NCBI RefSeq assembly: GCF_000787575.1
Contig: NW_012236526.1
Span: 682,001 to 746,000, forward strand
Length of the DNA stretch: 64,000 nt
Reading direction: 5' to 3'
Origin: Acytostelium subglobosum LB1
Taxonomy: Eukaryota > Evosea > Eumycetozoa > Acytosteliales > Acytosteliaceae
Shown piece after piece: positions 11,005-22,762 of this stretch (its first letter is position 1; every line of letters starts with the position of its first letter). A program made the position numbers and the translations under genes. The notes under the pieces were generated by a model that searched no databases, had not been told where the DNA came from, and worked only from the letters and a program-made list of their open reading frames with translations.

Positions 11005-11410
11005 TAATTTAAGACAGAGTGGTTCGGGTGGAGTGTGGTGGTGGGGTGAGTGAGGGTGGGGTGTGATCTCATCAATCAATCAATCAATCACCCAACATGC
11101 TACATCATGTCCACATCACTCAACTGGATGATTGTTACAACCAACCAGCGGCAGAAGATAATCAAGGTTGATCACTTATTACAAAGAATAAGAAATGATG
11201 GTATTATATTGATCAACAATGGTAATGGTGTTTATTGATTAGAGATGGTGCACCAATGTAAATTGTTATTGTTCCATATTTACAGTTATATCCAACAACG
11301 ACAAACTATAAATATATATGACCTAGGTCAATACTTGTTGTAACATGTACAATACAACTACAATTAATAAACTTGGTTTGTGTGTTGTGTAGTTGTGTTG
11401 GAGTTGAAAG

Positions 11411-11474
11411 ACCGATGATGTGTATACTTAGTGTAGGATCTTGCCTTATTTTAGATCTCTTCCAACTACATCAT
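11411..11474 (+). repeat. left copy of a diverged direct repeat flanking an FNIP gene
   Basis: This stretch starts ACCGATG and ends CCAACTACATCAT. It aligns in the same orientation with 13820-13882, with shared blocks GTAGGATC and CCAACTACATCAT, at very roughly 75% identity by eye. The pair brackets the stop-interrupted FNIP gene. Confidence 0.6.
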
Positions 11475-11550
11475 TGAGTTATTGATTGATAGAATCATTT
11501 ATAAAGGTCGAGGTTTGTTGGGGAATAATCCACTTGAAGGAGGAATATTA

Positions 11551-13545
11551 TTAAATGAGACGTCGCTTGCCCTTGGGGTCTATATCCTCTTGGTCATATC
11601 GAATAAATTCTATATACATAAAGTCGTTGTATAGCAAAGCATATTTGTCGTCCAGCTTCCTCCCATGAATCAAATTGAAAGACCCGTATTGGGAGAATGT
11701 AATGTTGTTGATGCTCTTTAGAACTTTGAAGTAAGTGCCCTTGGAGTATGATTTGGCTTTGTAAACGGATCTTGGCTTTTGAATATTGAGGCAAAGAGAT
11801 GACGGCAGAGACATGCCGCAATCTATAGAAAGGTTGTCCAGACCGGGGATGGAGAGTGATGTCACTGACGCTGGAATGCATTCAGACGAAAGTCGATGAC
11901 TGAATCTTTTTCCCATCCTGATTGTAGTTGACGATGGCGGGAGTACACCAACGGATAGAGGATGATTAAAGTGCTTTCCAAACTCAAGGTACAATAGAGA
12001 TTTCGGCAGATCATCTGGGCTCAACATCTGGTTGAAGTACTTGCCAAACTTCAGACTTGTGATCGAGACAGGCAGCGATAGGCGGTCATTGAAGCGCTCT
12101 CCAAAGACCAGAGTGGTTAGAGAGTCGGGCAGCAATCCTAACGTCATAGGTTGAGAGAACAAGTAACCGAATGTTAACTTGGTCACGGTCGACGGAATCA
12201 CCCCAGGTGCTAGGACTTGATTAACGTTCTCGATGACCAATGTTGTCACCCCTTCTGGTATTGTTCCTGGTTCAAGGTATTCAAAATATTCATCTTTAAA
12301 CTCCAATGTTCTCAGAGACGTTGGCAATACACCAGGTGGGAACTCTCCCAATTTTTCCAACTTTAGGAAAGAGAGCGTTGGTGGCAGAGAGCCTGGCATC
12401 ACTTCAGAGAAGGTGTGAAGCGTCGTCACTGATCCTGGAATTGATCCCTGGAAGATGGTGCATCGGTAAAGGTTTTGTCCAAGGGTGAGGGTGGTGACCG
12501 ATGAAGGGATGACTCCTGGTGCAAGTGAATATTCAAGATCTTTGCGTGTGAGATCATCGAAGTAGTCTAGATACAAAGAGGTGATCGAGTTGGGCAGTGA
12601 GCCAAGTTGGAGTGGATCGCCAATCCCACTCAAGAGGAGTGTTTTGATTGATCCAGGTAGCACTCCAGGGGGCAAATCATGCCCATAAGTCATATTCAAA
12701 TAGGTGATTGTTGTTGGAAGCTGTCCAACACTGAGCGGTTCAATGACGCAATGAGATACCTGCAGATGTGTAAGTGATGGTGGCAATGGCGGAAGGAACA
12801 CGCCATTGTTACGAAAATCCCAACCCACGCATCCATACTCCAGTGTCAGGACTGATGGAGGAATACACCCAATGGGCAATGGTCGTTCCAGTTGGAATTC
12901 AGAAACAAACGTCAGTTTGGTCACAGATTATGGGATCGCACCCGACTCAATAGTGAGGTTGTGGCAAAGCTTTCCAATGATTAGCGTTGTCACTGTTTGA
13001 GGGATTAGTCCATAGCAGATGGTGAAATCCCGTGGCAACGACTTGAAGAACAGTGTTGTGATTGAGTTTGGGATGAAGATGGCCCCGTTGTCGACAACAC
13101 AAGTCTCGAAGCATTGAGGAATGCTGTATGTTGAGCTATAACAGTCATAGACAAGCCTCATTGGCGAATGGCAACGGATGAACTGGCGCTGGTAATGGGA
13201 TGGTCGATAGAGCTTGATCGAGCTGAACAGGATTACATATTCATGCTCCAAAGTTTCCTGGGCCTCCTTCTCGTTTTGAAGGTCTGTGTAGTCATCACGC
13301 TCATCGTATATGTCGTCTCTGACCACTGGCTCGATGTTGGGATTGAAGAAGAGATACCTATCTCTGTTCCTAAACAGCGATCTGCAGACCAAGCTGAAGC
13401 ACACTCTATCAATATTATCATCGAGGTGTGACAGAATCAACTGTAGTAGCAGACTAGAGAATTGAGATATGTTTTCCATCCCTGTCAATGTAGTTGTAGT
13501 TGTAGTTGTAGTTGTAATTGTAATTGTTGTAGTTGTGTTGAGCAT
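11551..13545 (-). pseudogene. FNIP-repeat, F-box-like protein gene with an internal in-frame stop
   Basis: One frame runs from the ATG at 13545 to the stop at 11551, interrupted only by a TAA at 12925-12927 in the middle of an FNIP unit (GAIP, stop, SVTKLTF). The N-terminus has a poly-Thr run, then MENISQFSSLLLQLILSHLD and VCFSLVCRSLFRNRDRYLFF, the F-box-like head usual in dictyostelid FNIP proteins. Both halves hold about 22-residue repeats of the form LPxSLTxLxFGxxFNxPLxPGxLP. With one stop in about 660 codons the gene was functional recently, or the stop is a sequencing error, or the 205-aa head is made alone. FNIP proteins are thought to act as substrate adaptors; direct function data are scarce. 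Confidence 0.75.
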
Positions 13546-13662
13546 GTGTATCTCTCAAGGTCCTTGGGTACAACAACATTGACTTCCTGTTAATAACAGG
13601 AAGAGGGGGGAGTTACCCCCTCAATTGCTTAATTTAACGCGGTTAAACCTATCGATCGTCGA

Positions 13663-13701
13663 CTGCCTGCCTGCCTGCCTGCCTACCTGTCTGCCTGCCT
13701 T
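13663..13701. repeat. TGCC tetranucleotide microsatellite
   Basis: About nine near-perfect units of TGCC, with two one-base variants (TACC, TGTC), lie directly upstream of the ghost FNIP fragment. Confidence 0.85.
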
Positions 13702-13723
13702 CATTGCTTGGTCACCTTACCAT

Positions 13724-13822
13724 GCTACCAACCATGCTTGAATCATGACCGTCCTATCATGCCTGGTGGGGCTGTCCCCATCACTCAAACACTCGAGCGG
13801 TCCTCTTCCAGTACAACCAACC
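13724..13822 (+). pseudogene. ghost fragment of an FNIP-repeat gene
   Basis: The stretch aligns with the coding strand of the intact neighbour at 15013-15122, sharing GCTACCNACCATGCTTGAAT, CCTATCATGCCTGG and TACAACCAACC in the same order. It lacks about ten bases and carries further small differences, and has no long frame of its own. It is a remnant of about 1.5 FNIP units left in the spacer, probably by unequal exchange or a decayed tandem copy. Confidence 0.75.
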
Positions 13823-13882
13823 GATGTTGTATTATAAGCGTAGGATCATGTCTTACTTTTGATCAATACCAACTACATCATC
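13820..13882 (+). repeat. right copy of a diverged direct repeat
   Basis: Partner of 11411-11474, with the shared blocks ACCGATG, GTAGGATC and CCAACTACATCAT. It starts exactly where the ghost FNIP fragment ends. Confidence 0.6.
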
Positions 13883-14176
13883 TTCTTCAAATGGTATTGT
13901 GTTGATCAGAAGTACAGTTGAGTGTTGATTGACTGAACCTGCTATATTTATTAGTTCAGTGAACTTCAATAACCATGGTTATCAAGTATTGTCTGCTCTT
14001 TCTATCAATTGTCTTATTATTATATATATATATTATCTCTACTACATTATCACTATCTTCCAAGTTGTTCACATATGAGTGGACTTATGAACATCTAACT
14101 TTATTTTCAACATCAACTAACTTGTTGTCTCATCCAACACACACAATACAACTACAACAACAACAACATATACACA

Positions 14177-16207
14177 ATGGAGACACTACCATTGACTGTT
14201 CTTAGAGAGTTTATCGTACATTTGAATGATCACATTGCTATTGCATTTCTGGCAGTGACCTCTAAACGAATGTATTCTATGTTGAAAGGTGAATCCACTC
14301 TGTTTAGAAGTACTCGTGACGAGATGATCTGGTCACTTCGCGGCAATGTTCCAATCGCTCCAAATGATATAGAACGAAGTGTAGACGCAGACATCAAGAA
14401 CAAGATCAAGACATTTACATTTGGTCCAGCATTTAATTCACCGATCGGTGAATGTTGTCTTCCCGACACGATCACAACATTGATACTTGGCTTTGATTTC
14501 AATCAAGACATCATTGTCGACACATTGCCTCCATCGCTCACATCACTATACATTGACACATATTACAACAACTTGATTGAGAGTGGCGCGCTGCCCAGGT
14601 CGCTCCTCAAGCTCATCTTTTACAACAACTTTATATATTCAAGTCGCCGACGCCAAGCCCCTAACAAGTGTCGCATCCCCAAGCTACCACGCTCACTCAC
14701 ACATCTCGAGTTTGGAAGCTGCTTCAACTGTCCTATCAACGCGCCTGGCTATCTCCCCGAATCACTGACCATCCTACAACTTGGCGAATCGTTCAACCAA
14801 CCGATCGAGGTCGGTGTCCTACCCGCCTCCATCACTCAGCTAACATTTGTTGCCGCATACAGTCGACCCTTCCCACTCGACGCCTACCCAGCATCTCTCA
14901 CCGACCTCACGTTCCAGTACACGTTCAACTCACTGTCCACTCTGCCACAAACAGTCAAACGGCTGAGCTTGGGCTTGGGCGGCAATTTAGTTCCTCAACT
15001 CACACCAGGTGTGCTACCTACCATGCTTGAATCACTGAGCGTCTACCAATGCGACAGTCCTATCATGCCTGGAGTGCTGCCCCCGTCACTCACACTCGCC
15101 GTGTTCTTTGATTACAACCAACCTTTACAGCATGGTTCACTCCCCGACTCACTCACCGAACTCCTCTTCATTCTAAACTTCAATCAGGAACTACTCCCAG
15201 GTGTGCTCCCAACATCATTGTTGTTACTCAATCTTGGAGCAAGGTTTGCCAAACCATTACATCGTGGTGTACTGCCGCCCAACCTCAAGACGCTGATCAT
15301 CGAGGAGGACTACCTATTCAAACAACGCATAGATGTAGGGGTGTTGCCACAGACACTCAAGTTGTTAAAGCTTGGCGATGGAAACTTGATGTTGGGAGAG
15401 AGAGTCGGACCCCACTCTGCAGGAAATGTAGTATACTTGGACAAAGTGATCGCTCCCATGTCACTCCCATCTGGGATCACTGGGCTCACACTTGGAGGTG
15501 GCTTCAACAATGTGCTCACATCAAATGATCATTTACCAGATACCCTCACCGAGTTGACTTTGGGTCGACACTTTAACTATCCAATCAAAACAGTGCTGCC
15601 ACAATCAATCACCAAGATCAAGTTTGGAGACATGTTCAATCAAACAATTTCCCCAAATACCCTACCATCCTCGCTCATATCTGTCAACTTTGGCCACAAC
15701 TTCAATCTGGTCATCACACTCCCAGACACATTGAGGGAGTTAACAATTGGAGGGTGTTACGACAAGCCACTCAACTTGCCTCCCAACCTTAGGACATTGC
15801 GTATGTACCAGCTACAACAGATCAAGTATGTTGCATCAAGTGTCTCCACGCCAGATGTCATCGCCATCAATCCAATTTATGGGGATCAGCTCCAAACTTA
15901 TTATCAATTTGATTATAATGTGATACAAGTCGCGTCTATACTACCATTCAATTCATTGAGCTTAGAGATCAAGCCATCAGTATCAGACGATATACCATAT
16001 AGATGTGAAACATTACTCAGTACGCTAAAGCGAATAGCCAGGTTCACACCAAACATTGCTGGATACGAGTTGAAATGTGGCATTGCCCAATCTAGCATCC
16101 GAAGGCTCAATCACAACCTCCTACTTTGTATTTCCAAACACTACTTTGTTCCAAAAAGTTATGAAGTACCTTCCACACATGTATTCATATTAAAATATAT
16201 GAACTAA
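14177..16207 (+). CDS. FNIP-repeat protein
   Basis: Single exon of 676 aa from the ATG at 14177. The first 60 residues (METLPLTVLREFIVHLNDHI, FLAVTSKRMYSML) are an F-box-like head. Residues about 75-560 are some 19-20 FNIP/LRR-type units of about 22 residues, with TLILGFDFNQD, HLEFGSCFNCPI and TLTLGRHFNYPI visible. The last 110 residues are non-repetitive and partly hydrophobic. Such proteins probably fold as a solenoid and may recruit substrates to SCF-type ligases if the head binds Skp1. It lies head-to-head with the stop-interrupted FNIP gene. The spacer carries a fragment of this gene's repeat region, which points to local rearrangement. Confidence 0.9.
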   Translation: METLPLTVLREFIVHLNDHIAIAFLAVTSKRMYSMLKGESTLFRSTRDEMIWSLRGNVPIAPNDIERSVDADIKNKIKTFTFGPAFNSPIGECCLPDTITTLILGFDFNQDIIVDTLPPSLTSLYIDTYYNNLIESGALPRSLLKLIFYNNFIYSSRRRQAPNKCRIPKLPRSLTHLEFGSCFNCPINAPGYLPESLTILQLGESFNQPIEVGVLPASITQLTFVAAYSRPFPLDAYPASLTDLTFQYTFNSLSTLPQTVKRLSLGLGGNLVPQLTPGVLPTMLESLSVYQCDSPIMPGVLPPSLTLAVFFDYNQPLQHGSLPDSLTELLFILNFNQELLPGVLPTSLLLLNLGARFAKPLHRGVLPPNLKTLIIEEDYLFKQRIDVGVLPQTLKLLKLGDGNLMLGERVGPHSAGNVVYLDKVIAPMSLPSGITGLTLGGGFNNVLTSNDHLPDTLTELTLGRHFNYPIKTVLPQSITKIKFGDMFNQTISPNTLPSSLISVNFGHNFNLVITLPDTLRELTIGGCYDKPLNLPPNLRTLRMYQLQQIKYVASSVSTPDVIAINPIYGDQLQTYYQFDYNVIQVASILPFNSLSLEIKPSVSDDIPYRCETLLSTLKRIARFTPNIAGYELKCGIAQSSIRRLNHNLLLCISKHYFVPKSYEVPSTHVFILKYMN

Positions 16208-16620
16208 TTTGGAAAAACTTAGTTTAATATTTATATATAAATAAATAATAATAATAGATATTAATTGACCAAATGAATTTCCAGCTCAACTGGTCTGAAA
16301 AAGACCAATTTTGGAGTTTTTAGGGGTTATCTCCCATTTTTGAGAGAAAACAAGTTTGACCCTGATTGTTTGAGACTTGATGACGACCAACTGTGCACAA
16401 TCACTCAATCAACTATGTTGACCAAGTTCTTTCTCTAAAGTGAAAGATACCAACGACTTCATTGACACAAATCAATACAATAAATTATGGATTATTATTT
16501 ATTAAGTCCAAGATGTTGTTCCCAATAACTATTTATAATTTGTGTCACAACAAAATTATTAAATAATCCATCAATCAAGCAATCAAATATATTTATATTA
16601 ATCCAAAGAATATTATTATC
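16208..16620. other. intergenic spacer
   Basis: AT-rich spacer with no gene seen. The stretch 16285-16345 (GGTCTGAAAAAGACC followed by T-rich DNA) contains a small inverted repeat, GGTCT/AGACC. Confidence 0.55.
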
Positions 16621-17591
16621 ATGGCCACCTTAAAGCGATTCTTTTCAATCAACAATACTTGGAAGTTGAATTTAAAGGACAAAGAGGTTATCATTCAATC
16701 AGTGGATCACAAGACTGTGTTGATCAATGATCTCGATGTCACTTGTGTTCTCAACAAGAGTTTCCTAAGACTCGAGTAAGTTTAAATAATAATTATTAAT
16801 ACTTTTCGACAAGATATTAATTAATTTATTTTAGGTTTGTCTTTGAGGATCATGTATTTTACATTTGCCCTGGACATGAGTTGCCATTCCTTGGATTCAA
16901 CTCTCAGTTGTATATGGATCAGATCAATGTGTTGAATGGAAAGCAGTACTCTATTACACCAATGTGGCAAAGAATTGCCTTGGTGTCCTTTGTGTATCTC
17001 CTTGGATCATTGATCTCATTCTGGGCTTTGATCCCATTCTCAGTGTACTTGTTGGTATTATTCCTATACTTTAGAAGAACAACCTACACCATTGAGAAGC
17101 TTCCAGCTAAGTTGGTCGGTCCACCAGCCGAGGGAAGTGTCACAACCAACGAGTCCACCCCATTGATTGGCAGCTACTCAGTGTCCAACCCAATTCTCAA
17201 TGTGATCAGTCCATTGGTTGACAAGGTTAAGAATATCACCAAGAAGTCAAACAACAACACTTCAACCCCAAATACACTTCCATATCACAACAACAACAAT
17301 AATGGATATTATGTCCAACCTCAACAACCATACATGAATGGTCAACAAGTACAGACTAGCCCACAAATGACTTACATGCCACCTATGCAGTCAATGTCAC
17401 CAATGCAACCAATGCAACAACCATACCAACATATGTACCCAATGCAGTCCGGTCCCTATCAGGCATACTCCAATCCACCATTGATGATGCAACAAGTTGC
17501 TCCATTGCCACAGCCACAAGTGATTGCTCCACCCCAGACTGCTCCATCCCAGACTCCACTTCCAACCAACAACAATGTTGACCACAAGTAA
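16621..17591 (+). CDS. membrane protein with Gln/Pro/Met-rich tail, family not recognised
   Basis: Two exons, 16621-16775 and 16835-17591 (59-nt intron), encode 303 aa. Residues 1-95 (MATLKRFFSINNTWKLNLKD) are predicted cytosolic or lumenal beta-rich sequence. About 100-140 is one long or two short membrane segments (IALVSFVYLLGSLISFWALI, then PFSVYLLVLFLYF), followed by RRTTYTIEKLPAKL. The remainder is low complexity: Asn/Thr runs, then repeats of MQ/PMQP and PQ. The layout resembles small membrane adaptors whose disordered tails carry PY- or SH3-type motifs, but no conserved domain could be assigned. The upstream exon was recognised from the GTAAGT donor and continuous frame. Confidence 0.75.
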
Positions 17592-17851
17592 TTCAAATAT
17601 CCTATTACAAGGTGTTTGTTTGTTTGTTTGTTAGTTAGTTCAGAATGAACAATCTCGTTTAATATACTTATATATTTACTTAATATAACATTTTATTGAA
17701 CCATCTAATCATTCAATAGTATTTGTGCGAGGGTATGTCTGCGAGGGCAAGTGTGCTAGGGAATGTGGCGAGGGAAAGTGAAAGAGTGACCTTCTCTTGA
17801 TTAATAATTATATTGCTTGAGTCTACACATACATACATATACATACATACT

Positions 17852-19786
17852 ATGGCATCAACAAAGAGGGTAAGAATCATCAATTAATCAATCAATCATG
17901 TACTCATTCGCTCGATCAATCACTCACTCGACTCATTCAATCAATCAATCAATGACAACTACATCAACAACAACAACAATAGCAACAACAAGAGGACTTG
18001 ATAATAGATTTACAAGGTTCAAAGATACTTGAATGGTTGTTGGATAGAAAGAAGTTGCCACAACATTGGAAGAGGAACTCACCAGCAGTTCGCAAGCTAA
18101 TAGATGATGCTATCAAGGTTGCACCACCTATTAAACAACAACATCAATCACTAACAGCCGATGATCTAAACTATTTGATCTGTCAAGATATCTTACAAGA
18201 CTACTTGTCTGCACCCAACGGTTCAAGCAAGACACTGTTTGGTAGTTACTCGAACCCTGCCACTCAAAAGTGGAGCGATATCATCAAGGCCTACCAGAAG
18301 GATTCACTTCACATTGGTGACCTATGTCAGCAATTCACACAAGCTATCAACTATGATGTGTAAGTAGACTGTCTCAACTCACTCCCTCCGTGTCATATCG
18401 CTGACACTCAATCACAGACCCAACTTGAAGAAGACTATTGAGAAGTCATTAAAGTCACTTGATGATTATAACAAGAGAGAACAGGAACTTAATAAGAGCA
18501 AGACTGCATCACAGAATATGTTGAAGAAGGCTTGTCAAGACCTTGGTATACAGGGTGATAGTATCAGAGATGAGATCATCGTGTTGCCAAAGAGTCTTGA
18601 AACAATGTTTGGCGAGGTCATCAAGCAGCTCAACAACGGCGATATGATCAAGATCATATCATTCTATCAAGAGGTCATCAAAGCAACAAGTGTTGTATGT
18701 AAACTAGTCTACACCTCATTCATTCATTCGCACTCATTCAATCATACTCATTCATTCATTCAATCGAACATATAACAGGAACTAAAGGATGAGATACTAC
18801 CATTGACAAACATGTTGGTTAAGAATGGAAACATCACATTGGCTGAGAGGGAGGCGATATTGGACCCAGCATATAGACCACCAGCATCAGCACAATCAAA
18901 CTCACAGCAACAGACGTCAACTGATGCCAGCACCGGCACCGGTGGCGGTATCAACTGGGACATTGACCTAGTTGATGAGACCCCGGTGGATGTCGCCGTT
19001 CAGGAGATCAAGTGGGACGAGGACTTCTCTGTGATCGATACATCAAACACGACTGACCAGATATTGGATGACTTCTCAATGATGGAAGCGATAGAGATCG
19101 TCGACGAATCACAGTCTCCCGCACTTGTCAGCTCAAGCGAGCCTGTCGCCGTCGTTGCTGATTTGAGTGCAGACAATGGTGCCCCGGTATCAGAGTCGCG
19201 CAAGAAGGCCAATGAGAACCCGAACGAATCAATACTTGGTGATAGACAGCTGCGTAACCTGTTCCTGGACGAACTGTACGAGTTGGAGATGTTCCTTAAG
19301 CATCGTACTGCTGAGATGCAGGCACCCGAGCATGTGTTTGGCATTGATCAGTTGTCCATCGAGTCGACCAACCTGGAGCAATGCAAAACATACCTCAAGA
19401 CAATCACCTCCATCATCGCAGCACTCACCAATCACAAGATCAAGCATGTACTTGAGATCAAGTCAAGCAAGAAGTAAGTAGATGGTCACTGAGACAGACG
19501 TGATGAGCCAGCTAGCTAATTCAATCACCAACTTAACTTGCACAGGTACATCGACAGACTGGTACTCCAGTTCTCCCAGAAACAATTCAATATCGCCAAG
19601 AACACTCAATTGATTGTTGATCTGGACACCAAACGACAGGAAGCCAATCATACTTTGTTAGACTCTCGAAAGAAGCTGGAACAGCTTACAAAGGATACCA
19701 GACAGCTAAAGTCCAGATTGGAGAAGTTGCTCGAGGAGATACTCGATGGCAAGCAAGCTAACATCATGATACCAAATGTATTCTAA
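17852..19786 (+). CDS. cdk5rap3: CDK5RAP3 (LZAP) homologue, UFMylation complex component
   Basis: Five exons, 17852-17869, 17995-18359, 18418-18694, 18779-19473 and 19546-19786, sum to 531 aa; human CDK5RAP3 is about 506. The start of exon 2 (SKILEWLLDRKKLPQHW) matches SKLLDWLVDRR, and LFGSYSNPATQKWSDIIKAY matches IFGRYSSQRMKDWQEIIALY of the animal protein. A central acidic linker with GGGINWDIDL and EIKWDEDFSV corresponds to the shuffled UFM1-interacting (UFIM) region of W-D/I motifs. The C-terminus is helical coiled coil. In animals the protein bridges UFL1-UFBP1 and controls UFM1 transfer to ribosomal protein uL24 (RPL26) at the ER. The first exon is only 18 nt (MASTKR) and is followed by a 125-nt intron. 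Confidence 0.9.
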
Positions 19787-19855
19787 ACTGGACACATGAT
19801 TAACTTAACTTATAAATATATTGTTTGATTGAATGCATGAACGTAGCTTCCTTCC

Positions 19856-22762
19856 TTAGATGCCCATTGGAGTGAACCAGAAACTTGCCTGTGGTCTTGT
19901 CTTCTTGTTGATCATTGGTTTGGCCATCATGATAGAGGGCGAGGCTGGCGACTTGAGTGGAGACACTGGAAACATCTTCTTATTGCCAGAGAGTGGCTTA
20001 TTCGTTGCAGAGGTGGGAGTCAGTGGCTTCCTGTCAATGGACATTGACTTGGTTGGTGTTGTCATTGGACTGATCGACACGGATGTGGCGGCCGACTGCC
20101 AAACAGTCGCATTCTCCAAGTCCATGTGATGGCTGGTGCTGGTGGTGGGCATGTCATTTGTTCGCAGTCTCTTGAATGGTGAGACTGGCACTACTATATC
20201 ATCGGTGGCATTGGAGTTGATTGTGCCACAGCCACTGCTTACTGGTGTATTACTGTTGTTGAGGATATTCAATAGATTGTTGCTACTGTTGTTGTTTGTA
20301 CATGGAGCAAGTGCCTTGAGGATTGGCGTGGATGGTGGTGGTGGTGGTCCAATCTTGATTGAGTGTGGCGAGTAAGGTGTGCTGGTTGATAGTCTAGAGG
20401 TTGTTGTTGAGGTGGAGGTGGATGTTGACTTGAGTGGAGATGGGGCTTTTGCCGAGGATATAGGTGTAGTAGTAGTAGTAACATTGGATGATGATGTGAT
20501 TGGTGTTGTTGTTGTTGTTGACTTTGATGGTGAAGGTAATGGTGATAGTGATTGTGATTGAGTGTGTAGATGTTGAGTTTGTTGCTGCTGTGTATGGATT
20601 ATCTTGGACTTGGCCATAGAAGGGGCTCCGCCCATTGGTCGGATTGACTTCCTTCCAACTGTAACCGTGGTAGTTCTGTTGGCGCCCTGATATAGTGGTG
20701 GCTTGGACTGTGTGAATGACTTCTGTTGGCGAGGGGTCGATGGAACTCCAACCAACTCTTGTTGTTGTTGATGTTGAGGAGGTGGCATGTTATCAAACAA
20801 TGAATCAGAGTTGTTGGACCAAGTTATTGAAGTCGATGTGGTTGTTGTTGTAGTCGATGTTGAACCATCCATGTTATGATCAACGTGTTGCCTTGGAGCC
20901 ATCGACCTCTTATGTGCGACGGATCTTCTTGGATTGTTGATATTGTTGGTGGACATGGTGGAAGGTCTGCCGAGATGGCCGGCGGTACCATTGACAATGG
21001 ACTTCCTTGGGGTGATGGGTGCGCCACGGTTGGCAACCGACTTCCTGGCTGTGGATGGACGTGCAGTGGACTTCCTGCCATGCACCGACCTGGGCTGCTC
21101 ATGAATGACGCGACAAGGTTGGTAGCCTCTATTGATGAACCTGTCCTTGAGTCGCATTGAGAACTCCTTGACCCTGTTGGTGAGTGACTTGGCTGAATCA
21201 TCTGTCTGGACAATCTGTTGGTGGTTGGCTGGCGTAGGCTGCTTGGGGCCTCTGGGTGAGGAGATGCCCTTCATCTCAACATCACCATCATCAGAGCTAT
21301 TCTTCTTGATCAATGTGTAGCCTCCACCATTACCATTGCCACTGTAGCTATTGTTGTTGGTGTTGCCGGTGCTCATGATTGGCGTGTCCAAGTCGAACGA
21401 GAAGGTATTGAGTATGCGACCAAACAAAGACTCACTACTCGATGATGTCAATGATGGTGAGCTGGTAGCAGATGATGAAGAGTTGGTACCAGAGCTCGAG
21501 TTTGCCAATGGTCTCTTCTTCTTGGCCGACATTATTGCATTGTTTCTTGATGTCTCCTCTGCTGTAGTAATGGCAATGAACGTATGTTAGAACAACCTGT
21601 ATATATTGCCGCTGATCTCAGTCTGACAAATGAATACCTACCCAGTTTCTTCTCACCATTGACCATTAGATCAGCGATTGGGTATGCGATGGCCTTGGAA
21701 AGGATCGTCTCGATGCCTCCAATCTCATCGAGGGGTGGATGTAGGAGGAAGGGAAGTAGACCCTCGGCACCCTTCCTACTCAGCAACTGTGTCTCTGCTG
21801 AACATAATATGGCCAGAGATATGCGGAACAGTGATGGTACGCCATCAAGTAGAACTAGGTCCCATATGCGGAGTATAACATCCCATTTGGCCAACGTGGT
21901 GAAGAAGCACATCCACCATGGTGTGACGTAGAGTAGGGGATCGATTCCATTCTTCTTTAGATGCTGTGCCAATTCATTGTTCTCAATCTCAAGTACGTGG
22001 AGGAACAGCTTGGCATCGTGTAGTAGCTTGGGCATGCCAGAGATGTAGAATCCCATGGCATTGTCTCGCTCGAGCAATGCGACAAGCATCCAGAATGCCT
22101 CCTCCTTTGTCAAGTACATCAAGAACACTCCAACAATATACGACATTCCTTGGCAGTATCCAACATTTGCATTATGGTACGAGTATGATTGAAGTACATC
22201 CAATAAGTCTTGTTTGCTAAGTTGTGATTGATTTGGGTGAGTGAGTGATGGGATGATCCCAGACGGTACATGGATCAACATACCCTCTCTTGGTAAAGTA
22301 TCTCTTGTTGTTTGGGAATGTCCTGGGTACATCTAATAGGATCTGTTCTGTGTGTTCATTCTTGCCTCGTTTACACAGCTCGCTAAAGTAGTTGGCACCA
22401 TGTTTATCCCTGTGTTGATCAATGTTGAGCATCCTTGGCCATACAACAGGCCGCAGATGCATAGGTATGCCCTTGGCAAGTAATGCTCGTTGCTTAAAAG
22501 GTGTCAGGTGTCATTGATTCATGAAAGATGGGAAGAATGTACATACAGCCTCTAGTTCTTGTGGTATTACATTCATAATGGACTTCCATATGTGATCATC
22601 ATCATACTTTGAGTCATTATCATCATTCTGTTGCTGTTGCTGATGTTGTTCAATGTCATCACTATCATCGACAATAACGAATCCATGTTGATCTAGTTTA
22701 GCTGATCGCTTTGTAGGTGATTCTATCTCATCCATCTTTGATGAATCTTCAAGATCCATCAT
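19856..22762 (-). CDS. TBC-domain Rab GTPase-activating protein
   Basis: Four exons, 22762-22547, 22492-22284, 22216-21642 and 21561-19856, encode 901 aa. The TBC domain covers about residues 65-330. It opens AKGIPMHLRPVVWPRML, carries the arginine finger in ILLDVPRTFPNN (IxxDxxRT) and the glutamine finger in VGYCQGMSYI, and ends with LLDGVPSLFRISLAILC. Both catalytic fingers are present, so it should accelerate GTP hydrolysis on a Rab. The 570-residue tail is Ser/Thr/Pro/Gln-rich with several RKS repeats (GRKSTARPSTARKSVANRG), probable phosphorylation sites. The frame stays open through intron 2, so the exons are easily annotated as separate genes. The tail converges on CDK5RAP3, 70 bp between stops. 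Confidence 0.9.

Larger units (their letters stand above)
10435..11550. other. 1.1-kb gene-free spacer
   Basis: AT-rich DNA with many TGAT/ATCA tetramer runs (for example 11070-11091). It contains a 16-bp palindrome at 10989-11004 and the left copy of a direct repeat (11411-11474). A 62-codon plus frame at 11050-11238 begins inside tetramer repeats and is not convincing. Confidence 0.6.
13546..14176. other. divergent spacer between two FNIP genes
   Basis: About 630 bp separating the two head-to-head FNIP genes. It contains a TGCC microsatellite, a degenerate FNIP coding fragment and the right copy of a direct repeat, each listed separately. The last 200 bp (about 13960-14170) is AT-rich and includes a small open frame with a hydrophobic start at 13975, which I judge a chance frame. 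Confidence 0.6.

Noticed and set aside
11050-11238. 62-codon plus frame in the 10.4-11.5 kb spacer
   Set aside because: It starts inside ATCA tetramer repeats and its peptide has no protein-like pattern.
11411-13882. Direct repeats around the FNIP gene considered as LTRs
   Set aside because: They are only about 60 bp, diverged, lack TG..CA ends, and the interior is a host FNIP gene.
13975-14205. 76-codon plus frame with a hydrophobic start before the FNIP gene
   Set aside because: It overlaps the FNIP start in another frame and consists mainly of AT-rich promoter DNA.
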